Made by a program: the position numbers and the translations under genes. A DNA stretch of 64,000 nucleotides from Pedobacter suwonensis (GTDB lineage Bacteria > Bacteroidota > Bacteroidia > Sphingobacteriales > Sphingobacteriaceae): positions 62,001 through 126,000 of the forward strand of contig NZ_FOJM01000009.1 of NCBI RefSeq assembly GCF_900111825.1, written 5' to 3'. Below the pieces are notes generated by a model, which made no database searches, had not been told where the DNA came from, and saw only the letters and a program-made list of their open reading frames with translations. Of the stretch, positions 36,358 to 44,520 are shown one piece after another. The number at the start of each line of letters is the position of its first letter. The first letter of the stretch is position 1.

Positions 36358-37524
36358 ATGTTAAAAAAAGCAGATATCCTTCTCATGGCTTTTTGCACAG
36401 GCCTCATTGTTGCAAATATTTATTACTGCCAACCTTTGGTCATCTTGATTGCAAAAGATTTTGACCTTACCGAACCCGTTGCCGGGAAGATTACCTACCT
36501 TACCCAGATTGGTTATGCTTTAGGCCTTTTCCTCTTAGTGCCACTGGGCGATATGTTTGAACGCAAAAAGCAGATTCTTGTAATTACCGGACTTGCTATT
36601 TTTGCTTTACTTATAGCGGCAGTTTCACAAAGCTTTTTTATACTGGAAATGGCATCTGTATTCATCGGTGCCTGCTCTATTGTACCTCAATTAATATTGC
36701 CATTGGCAGCCAATCTAAGTTCCGATGAGAATCGTGGCGCCAACATTGGAATGATTATGAGCGGTCTGTTGGTTGGCATTCTGGCTTCACGCGCAGTAAG
36801 TGGCAGTATCGGCTTTTGGCTAGGCTGGCGGGCTGTGTATTATATGGCTGCAGGGATTTGTGGCCTGCTTATTTTTTTAATGGCCAAACGCTTTCCGCAA
36901 AGTTATCCTCATTTTAAAGGCTCCTATAAAGAACTCATGCGTTCGATGTTTGGTTATATCAAAACACAACCTGCCTTAAGGGAAACTTCGATTATTAATT
37001 TTCTGGCTTTTGCCATTATCAGTGCTTTCTGGACAACCATGGTATTATTTCTTGCTAACCCGCCCTTTAATTTCCAAACGTTGCAAATTGGTCTATTTGG
37101 AATTGCAGGAGCAGCAGGAGCCTTGGCTGCACCACTGGTTGGAAAATTAAGCGACGGCAACAATCCGCGCAAAAACTTAATGATCGGCTTTATATTGCAA
37201 CTCATCAGTATTGCTTTGTTTTATTTTACAAACAGCCATTTATACCTGTTTGTAATCGGTATTGTTCTGATCGATATCGGCCAGCAAGCAATACATGTAA
37301 CCAACCAAACCCGGATTTATACCCTAATACCAGAAGCCAGAAACCGGCTGAACACCATTTTTATGTCGGTTAGTTTTATTGGTGCCAGCTGTGGCTCGGC
37401 ACTGGGTTTATGGCTTTGGGACCAGGGCGGCTGGAATTTATTCTGTTATGGAATGACAGGCATCATTATTCTTAACATATTAATTTATCAGTTTTACGGA
37501 AACAAAAAATCACAATTTAAATAA
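36358..37524 (+). CDS. MFS transporter
   Basis: A 388-residue major facilitator superfamily permease with 12 hydrophobic segments. The loop 2-3 signature is PLGDMFERKKQIL (about residues 62-74), and a related GKLSDGNNPRKNLMIG lies between helices 8 and 9. The first helix contains MAFCTGLIVANIYYCQP, typical of the drug/metabolite proton-antiporter group sometimes annotated as a sugar or arabinose efflux type. The 119 bp upstream are made of CATTTTACAT/CATCTTACAT-like words, simple-sequence spacer. It is followed after 14 bp by a small exported protein gene. Substrate unknown. Confidence 0.88.
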   Translation: MLKKADILLMAFCTGLIVANIYYCQPLVILIAKDFDLTEPVAGKITYLTQIGYALGLFLLVPLGDMFERKKQILVITGLAIFALLIAAVSQSFFILEMASVFIGACSIVPQLILPLAANLSSDENRGANIGMIMSGLLVGILASRAVSGSIGFWLGWRAVYYMAAGICGLLIFLMAKRFPQSYPHFKGSYKELMRSMFGYIKTQPALRETSIINFLAFAIISAFWTTMVLFLANPPFNFQTLQIGLFGIAGAAGALAAPLVGKLSDGNNPRKNLMIGFILQLISIALFYFTNSHLYLFVIGIVLIDIGQQAIHVTNQTRIYTLIPEARNRLNTIFMSVSFIGASCGSALGLWLWDQGGWNLFCYGMTGIIILNILIYQFYGNKKSQFK

Positions 37525-37538
37525 CCTTTACAAATTTT

Positions 37539-38132
37539 ATGAAATCTAAAAACGCAATCAAAGTATTTTCAGTATTACTCGTTTTCGTGACTATTGTTAG
37601 TAAAACGAAGGCGCAGGACAGTACAAAAGTAGAGCAACCAACAGAAGTAAAGTCGCTTAACAAAATAAGGCTTAATCTTTTGGGCATAGGTTACGAAAGA
37701 GAACAAAAAGTAGGTAAAACAACTTCGGTTTATTTTGGCGCAGGAGCCGAAGGTGCATTTATTTATCAAACCGAGTTTACAATGGATAACAATTATAATA
37801 TCAGTGTTAACACAGAAACAGATTTCAAGATTTATCCTTCATTAAATGCAGGTTTTAGACACTATTACAATTTTGACCGAAGGATTAAAAAGGGTAAGAG
37901 AACTTTAAATAACAGTGCCGGTTATGTTGGCCTTGATGTATTAACAATCATTCCTACCCAAAGCAATACTTTATACGGTTCACAGATCAATATTATGCCT
38001 CAATGGGGTTTTCAAACCTATGTCGGGAGAAAAATTAACTTCGAGTTATCTCTTGGCCCACTTGCGGCCATAAATAAAATTGATACTTATTATGGAATTG
38101 GCGGCCGGATAGGTTTTAGCTTTTTATTATAA
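37539..38132 (+). CDS. Exported protein, probable small outer-membrane barrel
   Basis: A 197-residue protein with a signal peptide (ending VTIVSKTKAQ). The mature part has alternating strands such as RLNLLGIGYEREQKVGKTTSVYFGAGAEGAF, SLNAGFRHYYNF, NIMPQWGFQTYVGRKINFELSLGPLAAI and a final YGIGGRIGFSFLL, the pattern of an eight-strand-type outer-membrane barrel ending in aromatic/hydrophobic residues. No specific family is recognised. It lies 14 bp after the MFS gene and 2 bp before the GNAT gene, so it is probably in one transcript with them. Confidence 0.7.
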   Translation: MKSKNAIKVFSVLLVFVTIVSKTKAQDSTKVEQPTEVKSLNKIRLNLLGIGYEREQKVGKTTSVYFGAGAEGAFIYQTEFTMDNNYNISVNTETDFKIYPSLNAGFRHYYNFDRRIKKGKRTLNNSAGYVGLDVLTIIPTQSNTLYGSQINIMPQWGFQTYVGRKINFELSLGPLAAINKIDTYYGIGGRIGFSFLL

Positions 38133-38134
38133 TT

Positions 38135-38545
38135 ATGGTTCAAATTGAGCAGATATTTCCCTCGCTAACCTGGCGGATCAGGCATGAAGCCATGTATCCG
38201 GAGTTACCTTTTGACAGCGTAAAGCTTGCCAGCGATTTTGATGGCATCCATTTTGGATTATATCTCGATCATAAGCTAACAGGGGTAGTTTCTCTATTTT
38301 ATGAAGGAACTGTATATCAATTCCGTAAACTGGCCATCTTACCTGGTGCACAAAAAATAGGTTTGGGTTCACAATTAATGACCTATATCCTTGATTTTTG
38401 TAAAATTCAAAAAGCGACAAAACTATGGTGCAATGCACGTGTAAATGCTAAGGAATTTTATTTTAAATTTGGCTTCCACGAAACAAATAAAACCTTTTTT
38501 AAAGATGGTTACGATTTTGTGATCATGGAAAAAGAACTATCATAA
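38135..38545 (+). CDS. GNAT family N-acetyltransferase
   Basis: A 136-residue GCN5-related acetyltransferase. The acetyl-CoA-binding loop is LAILPGAQKIGLGSQLM (about residues 69-85), preceded by the FRKL strand and followed by KLWCNARVNAKEFYFKFGFHE, the typical motif B region. The acceptor substrate is not predictable. It begins 2 bp after the preceding barrel gene, suggesting co-transcription with the MFS and barrel genes; the M42 peptidase follows after 66 bp. Confidence 0.88.
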   Translation: MVQIEQIFPSLTWRIRHEAMYPELPFDSVKLASDFDGIHFGLYLDHKLTGVVSLFYEGTVYQFRKLAILPGAQKIGLGSQLMTYILDFCKIQKATKLWCNARVNAKEFYFKFGFHETNKTFFKDGYDFVIMEKELS

Positions 38546-38611
38546 TAATTAACAAGACGGACAAACGCATCATGCCATGCGCTTTGCCCCATGCTATAAA
38601 GCAAATAACAT

Positions 38612-39727
38612 ATGGCTAAGAAAAAAGACGAAGAAAAGAAAAAACATGTTGCTGTGGTTACTAAAAAATCGCTGCAGTTTCTTGAAGAATACATCAATAA
38701 TCCTGCTCCAACTGGTTATGAATGGGAAGGACAAAAACTTTGGTTAAATTATTTAAAACCTTATATCGACGAACACTTTATCGATAATTACGGTACCGCT
38801 GTGGGTGTGATTAATCCCAAAGCTGATTTTAAAGTGGTTATAGAAGCCCATGCTGATGAAATTTCCTGGTATGTAAATTACATTACCAGCGACGGTTTAA
38901 TTTACGTGATCCGTAACGGCGGTTCTGATCATCAGATTGCACCTTCTAAACGTGTAAATATCCATACCGAGAAGGGCCTGGTTAAAGCAGTATTCGGATG
39001 GCCTGCTATCCATACACGTCATGGCGAGAAAGAACAGGCTCCGGAATTAAAAAATATCTTTTTAGATTGCGGTTGCACCTCAAAAGAAGAAGTAGAAAAA
39101 CTAGGCATCCATGTGGGCTGTGTAATTACCTACGAAGATGAGTTTATGATATTAAACGACCGCTATTATGTTGGCCGTGCTTTAGATAACCGTGTGGGTG
39201 GTTTTATGATTGCCGAAGTAGCCCGTTTATTAAAAGAAAACAAGAAAAAACTTCCTTTCGGTTTGTACATTGTAAACTCGGTACAGGAAGAAATCGGTTT
39301 ACGTGGTGCCGAGATGATTGCCCAGCGCATTAAACCGAATGTGGCCATTATTACCGATGTAACACACGATACCACTACGCCAATGATCAATAAAAACGTT
39401 CAGGGCGATCTATCAGCGGGTAAAGGCCCTGTGGTTTCCTATGCTCCGGCTGTTCAAACCAATTTGAATAAACTATTAATCCAAACGGCTGAGAAAAACC
39501 AGATCCCATTCCAACGCCAGGCGTCTTCACGTTCTACAGGAACTGATACCGATGCTTTCGCTTACTCAAATGGTGGTGTACCATCGGCATTAATTTCGCT
39601 GCCATTACGTTATATGCATACTACGGTAGAGATGGTGCATAAAGAGGATGTTGACAATGTAATCAGCCTGATCTATGAAAGCTTATTGAACATTAGCAAC
39701 GGTCAGGATTTCAGATCATTTAAATAA
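38612..39727 (+). CDS. M42 family glutamyl aminopeptidase-like metallopeptidase
   Basis: A 371-residue M42-family (PepA/FrvX-type) di-metal peptidase, usually a cytoplasmic dodecameric aminopeptidase. Metal-site and catalytic segments are visible: EAHADEISW (His ligand), GRALDNRVGGFM (bridging Asp), SVQEEIGLRGAE (catalytic Glu pair) and ITDVTHDTTTP, with a C-terminal LRYMHTTVEMVHKEDV histidine. The N-terminus is a charged Lys/Glu stretch (MAKKKDEEKKKH). Its stop overlaps the start of a small membrane protein gene (TAATG), so the two are coupled. Confidence 0.93.
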   Translation: MAKKKDEEKKKHVAVVTKKSLQFLEEYINNPAPTGYEWEGQKLWLNYLKPYIDEHFIDNYGTAVGVINPKADFKVVIEAHADEISWYVNYITSDGLIYVIRNGGSDHQIAPSKRVNIHTEKGLVKAVFGWPAIHTRHGEKEQAPELKNIFLDCGCTSKEEVEKLGIHVGCVITYEDEFMILNDRYYVGRALDNRVGGFMIAEVARLLKENKKKLPFGLYIVNSVQEEIGLRGAEMIAQRIKPNVAIITDVTHDTTTPMINKNVQGDLSAGKGPVVSYAPAVQTNLNKLLIQTAEKNQIPFQRQASSRSTGTDTDAFAYSNGGVPSALISLPLRYMHTTVEMVHKEDVDNVISLIYESLLNISNGQDFRSFK

Positions 39728-39993
39728 TGGAAAAATTAAATCACCAGAAAATCATGATCAGCACCTTATTAAAGGTTTTGCTTATGATTGTAGTTATCTT
39801 TATCCTTAACTCCTGGCCAAGCATTAAACAGAGTTTTATTGGTAACGCACCACCGTTGGATTATTGGCTCGATCATAGCTTTAAAGTAAGCAATATCATC
39901 CTTATTTTAGGATTTGGTGGTTATTTTTATTACAAAGATTTAATGAATCAGAAAGAACTGATCGAAAAGGCAAAAGTTTCAGATCAGCATTAA
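39727..39993 (+). CDS. Small two-helix membrane protein
   Basis: An 88-residue protein with two hydrophobic segments at about residues 10-27 and 50-66, an intervening loop (SWPSIKQSFIGNAPPLDYWLDHSFKV) and a charged C-terminal helix (KDLMNQKELIEKAKVSDQH). The start overlaps the M42 peptidase stop, so translation is coupled. No family is recognised. It may anchor or regulate something at the membrane, but nothing in the sequence says what. Confidence 0.65.
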   Translation: MEKLNHQKIMISTLLKVLLMIVVIFILNSWPSIKQSFIGNAPPLDYWLDHSFKVSNIILILGFGGYFYYKDLMNQKELIEKAKVSDQH

Positions 39994-40312
39994 AATTAGT
40001 AAACAAGACTAAAAATGCTATATCGCGAAAAATCTCTGAATTTTTCTGTACTAAGCATAACTTTTACTGAGCCTGCTAGATGAACCAACACTGTTCTTGT
40101 AGTTTATCTGGCAGGTTATCTATTTCAATACAGCCGCATTAACATCCAAATATGAACTTTAAAGCGCCTGCATTGCCAATCATTCAAACGTTTTTCTTTT
40201 GATTTAGAGATAATCATAGGTACGCAGTGTTTCCCGTACATTAATTTTTGTTAATACTCAACATATCTTCACATAGTTTGTGTAATTTACCTTCATAGTT
40301 ATCCTTCTTATT
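39994..40312. other. 319-bp gene-free region
   Basis: Between the small membrane protein gene and the PAS protein gene. The short word pair GCCTGC/GCAGG near 40074 and 40125 is the only dyad-like feature; I see no terminator with a T tract, RNA gene or recognisable promoter. Confidence 0.5.
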
Positions 40313-40717
40313 ATGAACACAAACAAAAAAAATATTGATCTATCCGTTATTTGTGATGATCACTGGGATGTCGTATTCGACCACCTTCGCCTTGGTTTTT
40401 GGGAACTGAGTATAGCAACCGGTATACTTCGTTCAACCCGATCTTTTAAAGAGAATTTTGGTTACCCGCCAGATGGCGTTTTAAACTATGAATCCGTTTT
40501 AGGCCTAATCCTCCCCGAAGACCTCGATCATGTTCAGGATGAGATAGAGCTTACCGTAACAAGAGAAAAAAACAGCTATGATGTATTGTACCGGATCCGC
40601 CGTCCGGATGGAAAAATCCGGTGGATTAAAGCCGATGGAATACTTTCCCAACAGGATGGCGAATCGTTAAAGCTAATTGGTACAACATTGGATGTTACCG
40701 ATTTGAAACCATCCTGA
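40313..40717 (+). CDS. Stand-alone PAS domain protein
   Basis: A 134-residue protein consisting of one PAS_3-type domain. The fold elements are visible as LGFWELSIATGILRSTRSFKENFGYPPDG, then VLGLILPEDLDHVQDEIELTV, YDVLYRIRRPDGKIRWIKADG and LIGTTLDVTDLK, the usual PAC ending. There is no kinase, GGDEF, HTH or receiver part and no frameshifted continuation before the convergent exonuclease gene. It might bind a small ligand and act through protein contact, or be a remnant of a kinase. It resembles the PAS of the histidine kinase at 44521-45597. Confidence 0.85.
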   Translation: MNTNKKNIDLSVICDDHWDVVFDHLRLGFWELSIATGILRSTRSFKENFGYPPDGVLNYESVLGLILPEDLDHVQDEIELTVTREKNSYDVLYRIRRPDGKIRWIKADGILSQQDGESLKLIGTTLDVTDLKPS

Positions 40718-40718
40718 T

Positions 40719-41495
40719 TTACAGGTCATCCAATTCTATCCACACAGGTCCGTGGTCGCTTGTTTTTTCCCATCCCCTAACGTTTTTATCCACTCCTGCT
40801 GATTTTAAGCGATCGCTCACCTGAGGACTCAATAAAAAATGGTCAATTCTTAACCCGGCATTTCTGCCGTAAGCATTGCGGAAATAATCCCAAAAGGTAT
40901 AGATTGTTTCTGCTGGATATAACTTTCTGATCGCATCTGTCCAGCCCTGTGCAATTAGGTCTTGAAATGCCTGCCGGGTTTCCAGACGAAACAAGGCATC
41001 TTCAACCCATCGTTCAGGTTTATAGGCATCGAGTTCGGTAGGAATGACATTATAATCTCCAGCCAAAACCACCGGGATATTCTGCGCCAGCAAAGTCGCT
41101 GCATGTGCCGTAAAACGCTCAAACCATCGCAGCTTATAATCAAATTTGGGGCCTGGCGCCGGGTTACCGTTCGGAAGGTACAAACAACCAACTACGATAC
41201 CATTTATCATTGCCTCTATGTACCTGCTGTGTAAATCTTCAGGGTCTCCGTCTAAACCACGCTTCAGTTCGGTTATCTCTAAATTTCTGGCAAGTATGGC
41301 CACTCCGTTCCAGCTCTTCTGTCCATGCCATATGGCATTATACCCTGCATCTTTAATCGCCTGTTCAGGAAACTTTTCCTGCGGCGCCTTTAGTTCCTGC
41401 AGGCACACCACATCTGGCTGGGTTTCTTCCAGCCAGCGTAAAAGTACGGGCAAACGGCCATTTACACCGTTCACATTATAAGTAGCTATTTTCAT
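40719..41495 (-). CDS. xth: Exodeoxyribonuclease III
   Basis: A 258-residue exonuclease III/AP endonuclease of the XthA family, acting on abasic sites and 3' blocked ends. Catalytic blocks are MKIATYNVNGVNGR, the metal-binding Glu34 in CLQELKAP, the GDYNVIPT Asp-Asn pair, and SDHGPVWIEL at the C-terminus with the catalytic Asp-His. Length is standard. It ends 1 bp after the convergent PAS gene. It is divergent from the sigma-like gene at 41644. Confidence 0.95.
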   Translation of the reverse strand: MKIATYNVNGVNGRLPVLLRWLEETQPDVVCLQELKAPQEKFPEQAIKDAGYNAIWHGQKSWNGVAILARNLEITELKRGLDGDPEDLHSRYIEAMINGIVVGCLYLPNGNPAPGPKFDYKLRWFERFTAHAATLLAQNIPVVLAGDYNVIPTELDAYKPERWVEDALFRLETRQAFQDLIAQGWTDAIRKLYPAETIYTFWDYFRNAYGRNAGLRIDHFLLSPQVSDRLKSAGVDKNVRGWEKTSDHGPVWIELDDL

Positions 41496-41643
41496 TCTAT
41501 AAATCTTTGCATTAAAAATTCAAAAATAGATGATTGTTGTATTGATCTCAGCCTATTTTAAGCAACATTTTAAACATTAATTAAAGATAATTTAAAATTT
41601 GGCATTATCTTGCACCTCATTTAGGTTGACCGTTTAAATAACC

Positions 41644-42102
41644 ATGTTCAAAGCAGTATTAAACAATCGTTCTGCAGAGCCGAAAAACATCCGTTGGTTC
41701 TATGATCAGTATGCGCCCATGCTGCTTGGTTATATCAATGGTATTGTGCAAAATCCTCAAAAATCAGAAGATCATCTGGTTGCTATTCTCACTTCATTCG
41801 TAAAAGATGTTGTTGTTTCACCAGAAAAAAACAGATTAAATATGTGGCTGGAACTGCGCCAATATGCACAAAGTAAATTAACTTTGTATACAGCTAAAGA
41901 TCATCCGTCAAATCATAACCAATCAGTACCTAAAGGTGGGTTGGATGTGTTAGATGATTTACAGAAAAGAATATTTTGTGCAGTGTATTATCACGGAAAA
42001 TCAATTCAATACCTGGCGACAACAATTGGATGTGATGAAAGCGAAATCCGTAATCAGTTAAAATTATCAATCGATAAAATGAGGAGGGCAAGTGGAAATT
42101 AA
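41644..42102 (+). CDS. Divergent sigma-70-like protein
   Basis: A 152-residue protein with the size and layout of a small ECF-type sigma factor but weak sequence signals. A region-2-like opening is FYDQYAPMLLGYINGIV. The C-terminal part, LQKRIFCAVYYHGKSIQYLATTIGCDESEIRNQLKLSIDKMRRA, looks like region 4 with its helix-turn-helix. The -10 melting stretch is not recognisable. The next gene overlaps it by 11 bp and has an anti-sigma-like layout, supporting the assignment. It could be a functional but fast-evolving sigma or a DNA-binding relative. Confidence 0.6.
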   Translation: MFKAVLNNRSAEPKNIRWFYDQYAPMLLGYINGIVQNPQKSEDHLVAILTSFVKDVVVSPEKNRLNMWLELRQYAQSKLTLYTAKDHPSNHNQSVPKGGLDVLDDLQKRIFCAVYYHGKSIQYLATTIGCDESEIRNQLKLSIDKMRRASGN

Positions 42103-42586
42103 TAAAATCATTGAGAGTGGTTTAATGGAAACCTATGTGATGGGAATTGCCACCGAAGAGGAGGTACAAAAAGTTTTATCACTAAAAAAGGAATATCCTG
42201 CATTTAAGGCTGCTTTGGAGCAGTTGGAATATGATATGGAGGTATTGGCTCAAAACATGAGTATTGAGCCTCCGGCAGGCACTTTGGCTAAAATTGAACA
42301 GGAGATTAATGAAATACAACGCCAAAACCAGGCGGTACAAAACAATTTTAATTCCGAATACAGTTATGATAAAAACCACCAGGAAAATAAACGGGAAAAA
42401 TATATAGAGGTAGAATCAGAGTCTAACCAAATGCGTGTTAACAAAGCCTGGAAATGGGTATTTGTTGCCGTTTTTGTATTGGGCAAGATATTTCTGGCCT
42501 TTGCTATTTACTTTTACCTGGAAAACAGACAGATTAAGGAACAGATTAAAGAGCTGAAAATAGAACTCAAACAAAAGAACAGGTAA
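42092..42586 (+). CDS. Anti-sigma-factor-like single-pass membrane protein
   Basis: A 164-residue protein. The N-terminal 70 residues (IESGLMETYVMGIATEEEVQKVLSLKKEYPAFKAALEQLE) resemble the zinc-free anti-sigma domain of RskA-like proteins in Bacteroidota. A single hydrophobic segment lies at about residues 124-147, followed by a Lys/Glu coiled stretch (RQIKEQIKELKIELKQKN), so it lacks the usual periplasmic domain. The GTG at 42092 is preceded by AGGAGG (42082-42087), an unusually strong Shine-Dalgarno for this lineage, but the spacing is only 4 nt; ATG at 42125 is the alternative start. Confidence 0.6.
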   Translation: MEINKIIESGLMETYVMGIATEEEVQKVLSLKKEYPAFKAALEQLEYDMEVLAQNMSIEPPAGTLAKIEQEINEIQRQNQAVQNNFNSEYSYDKNHQENKREKYIEVESESNQMRVNKAWKWVFVAVFVLGKIFLAFAIYFYLENRQIKEQIKELKIELKQKNR

Positions 42587-42693
42587 TATGTGGAATATAG
42601 TAGATAAACCTGCCTTTTTAAAACCAATACTAAACTGAAATGTTTAGTTGTTAAGATTCATTCATGTTTGAGCGCATGTTTGAGTTTAGATAT

Positions 42694-42724
42694 GGGGATA
42701 GGCTGTTGGTCTATCCCCTTTTTT
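42694..42724 (+). terminator. Intrinsic terminator
   Basis: An 8-bp perfect stem (arms GGGGATAG and CTATCCCC), loop of 9 nt, then a TTTTTT run. It ends the sigma/anti-sigma-like transcript, just before the convergent receiver gene. Confidence 0.88.
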
Positions 42725-42738
42725 ATTTCCAGGCATTT

Positions 42739-43110
42739 TTATTTATCCAATAATGCCTTAACTTTTTGCTGGAGATCGGTGATATCAAAAGGCTTTTCAA
42801 TGGTGTCATCAGGCGAACAGCTTAAGTTATCCATATTCACTGCAGAAAGCAATATTACCGGCAAAGATGATGTTTCAGCATTATTTTTTAACCTATTGCA
42901 AACATCACGTCCGTCATGCTGGCCGATAAGTATATCAAGTAAAATAACATCTGGTCGAAAATCAGCTATGCTCCTCTCTAACTCAGACTCATTAGCATTC
43001 AAAATACCTTTTATATGATAATGTTCTTCCTCAAAAATTAATTTAATAATATCATGAATGTTCTCGTCATCATCAACTATTAGAATCTTTTTAACTAGCG
43101 CGTTGCTCAT
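42739..43110 (-). CDS. Stand-alone response regulator receiver
   Basis: A 123-residue single receiver domain. The acidic pocket is Asp13-Asp15 (IVDDDEN), the phosphorylation site Asp59 (VILLDILIG), the Thr/Ser position LLSAV and the Lys in IEKPFD. There is no output domain. I chose ATG 43110; a TTG three codons upstream is a weaker alternative. It lies at the downstream end of a minus-strand signalling block (histidine kinase, NarL-type regulator, ECF sigma factor). It may relay phosphate or act through protein contact with one of them. Confidence 0.92.
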   Translation of the reverse strand: MSNALVKKILIVDDDENIHDIIKLIFEEEHYHIKGILNANESELERSIADFRPDVILLDILIGQHDGRDVCNRLKNNAETSSLPVILLSAVNMDNLSCSPDDTIEKPFDITDLQQKVKALLDK

Positions 43111-43185
43111 ACGCAACAAATCTAGTTTAAGTGATCTGGTTCGCGCAACGTATTTATACGTGAATTTACCGAATAAACCATAAGG

Positions 43186-43704
43186 TTAGGCGGCCAAACC
43201 CGATTTATAGTTTTTAAGCATCTTTTTAAGAAGACCTCTGGCTACATGTATTTTAGTTTTTACAGTACCCAAAGGGATATCGAGCTCGGCTGCGATTTCG
43301 TGATATTTATAACCTTCGAAATAACGGCAAAAGCAGAACCTACAATCCTCAGGTAAAGCATCTAAGGACTTCTGGATATCTTCCATTATAAACTTGGTGG
43401 CACCATTATTTAAAGATGCGCTCGGAATCAATTGAACAGAGGTTAAGTCCTCTTCCTGCTGGATCATTTCGTTCTTACGCTTAACCTTGTAATAATGATT
43501 AAGAAAGGTATTTTTCAGGATGGTAAAAAGCCATGCCCGCACGTTACTTCCCATTTCAAATTTTGCCGAAAACCTAAATGCTTTCATAAAGGTATCCTGA
43601 ACTAAATCAGCAGCATCATCTTCATCATGTGTGTATGCTAATGCACGGTCGAAAAGTGGTTGTCTGTATTGATAGATGTCGCAATTAAAATTTAATGTAT
43701 CCAT
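43186..43704 (-). CDS. ECF-type RNA polymerase sigma factor
   Basis: A 172-residue ECF sigma factor with recognisable regions 2 (residues about 10-80: RALAYTHDEDDAADLVQDTFMKAFRF and NVRAWLFTILKNTFLNHYY) and 4 (about 112-163: LDALPEDCRFCFCRYFEGYKYHEIAAELDIPLGTVKTKIHVARGLLKK). It has no extra sensing domain, and no anti-sigma gene is adjacent on the same strand. Single receiver and HK/regulator genes flank it, so its activity may be controlled through them, but that is inferred from position. This type usually drives a small regulon of envelope or stress genes. Confidence 0.93.
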   Translation of the reverse strand: MDTLNFNCDIYQYRQPLFDRALAYTHDEDDAADLVQDTFMKAFRFSAKFEMGSNVRAWLFTILKNTFLNHYYKVKRKNEMIQQEEDLTSVQLIPSASLNNGATKFIMEDIQKSLDALPEDCRFCFCRYFEGYKYHEIAAELDIPLGTVKTKIHVARGLLKKMLKNYKSGLAA

Positions 43705-43829
43705 AATTCGTTTTAAGGCTGATGTAAATATTCAACAAACCTCAACTCCTTATGTTATTTGTAGAAATACCCGATTTTTTACGGTTTATTATAAACACTT
43801 AAAAAAGGGGCAAAAAACGTTCAAAAATG

Positions 43830-44480
43830 CTAGTCTACATAACCATTTCGCATGGCAAAACGAACCAGAGATGCGGAATTTTTAGTGCCGGTTTTACTGA
43901 TTAAAGCTTCTCTCTGGCTCTCCACAGTACGCCTGCTCAGGTATAATTTATCAGCTATTTCCTGGTTGGTTAATCCATCTGCAATGAGTTTTAGTACATT
44001 AATTTCGCGCTCTGTAAAGTTGATTTCCGTATTCAGTTTTCGCGAAAGTATATTCAACTGCATATTAAAACGCTCTAAAATGGAAATGCATAAATTAGAG
44101 GAAAGGTAGCGTTTTCCCTTCATAACATGCTTTAGGCAAAACAACAGTTCATCTTCTTCAATATCTTTTGACAGGTAAGCAAAAGCTCCTGATACAAAAG
44201 CATTTGATGCATACTTTTCATCATCCAAAATGGATAGAACAACCACTTTCGCGGTGTATTTACGGGCTTTAATCGTACTTGCCAGGGCAATCCCGTCCAG
44301 CCTTGGCATTACAATGTCCGATAAAATAATATCAGCTTTTATTCCTTTTTCCAAAAGTTCCAGGACGGCCAAACCATCTGGTACTTCTGCAACAACATTG
44401 ATGCCTTCGTGTTTTTCTATAAGCGCTTTAAGTGAGGTCCGGATAATATGGTGATCATCCGCAAGAATAATGTTAATCAT
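43830..44480 (-). CDS. NarL/FixJ-family response regulator
   Basis: A 216-residue two-domain response regulator. The receiver has the acidic pair in LADDHHIIR, phospho-acceptor Asp55 (ILSDIVMPR) and the SILDDEKY switch region. The C-terminal LuxR-type HTH (about residues 152-216) reads FTEREINVLKLIADGLTNQEIADKLYLSRRTVESQ. It begins 40 bp downstream of the PAS histidine kinase gene on the same strand, making the kinase its likely partner. The targets are unknown; the neighbouring sigma gene is a candidate. Confidence 0.93.
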   Translation of the reverse strand: MINIILADDHHIIRTSLKALIEKHEGINVVAEVPDGLAVLELLEKGIKADIILSDIVMPRLDGIALASTIKARKYTAKVVVLSILDDEKYASNAFVSGAFAYLSKDIEEDELLFCLKHVMKGKRYLSSNLCISILERFNMQLNILSRKLNTEINFTEREINVLKLIADGLTNQEIADKLYLSRRTVESQREALISKTGTKNSASLVRFAMRNGYVD

Positions 44481-44520
44481 AATTCAAATATAACTTACGC
44501 CGTTTTAAAATTAAAAACGT

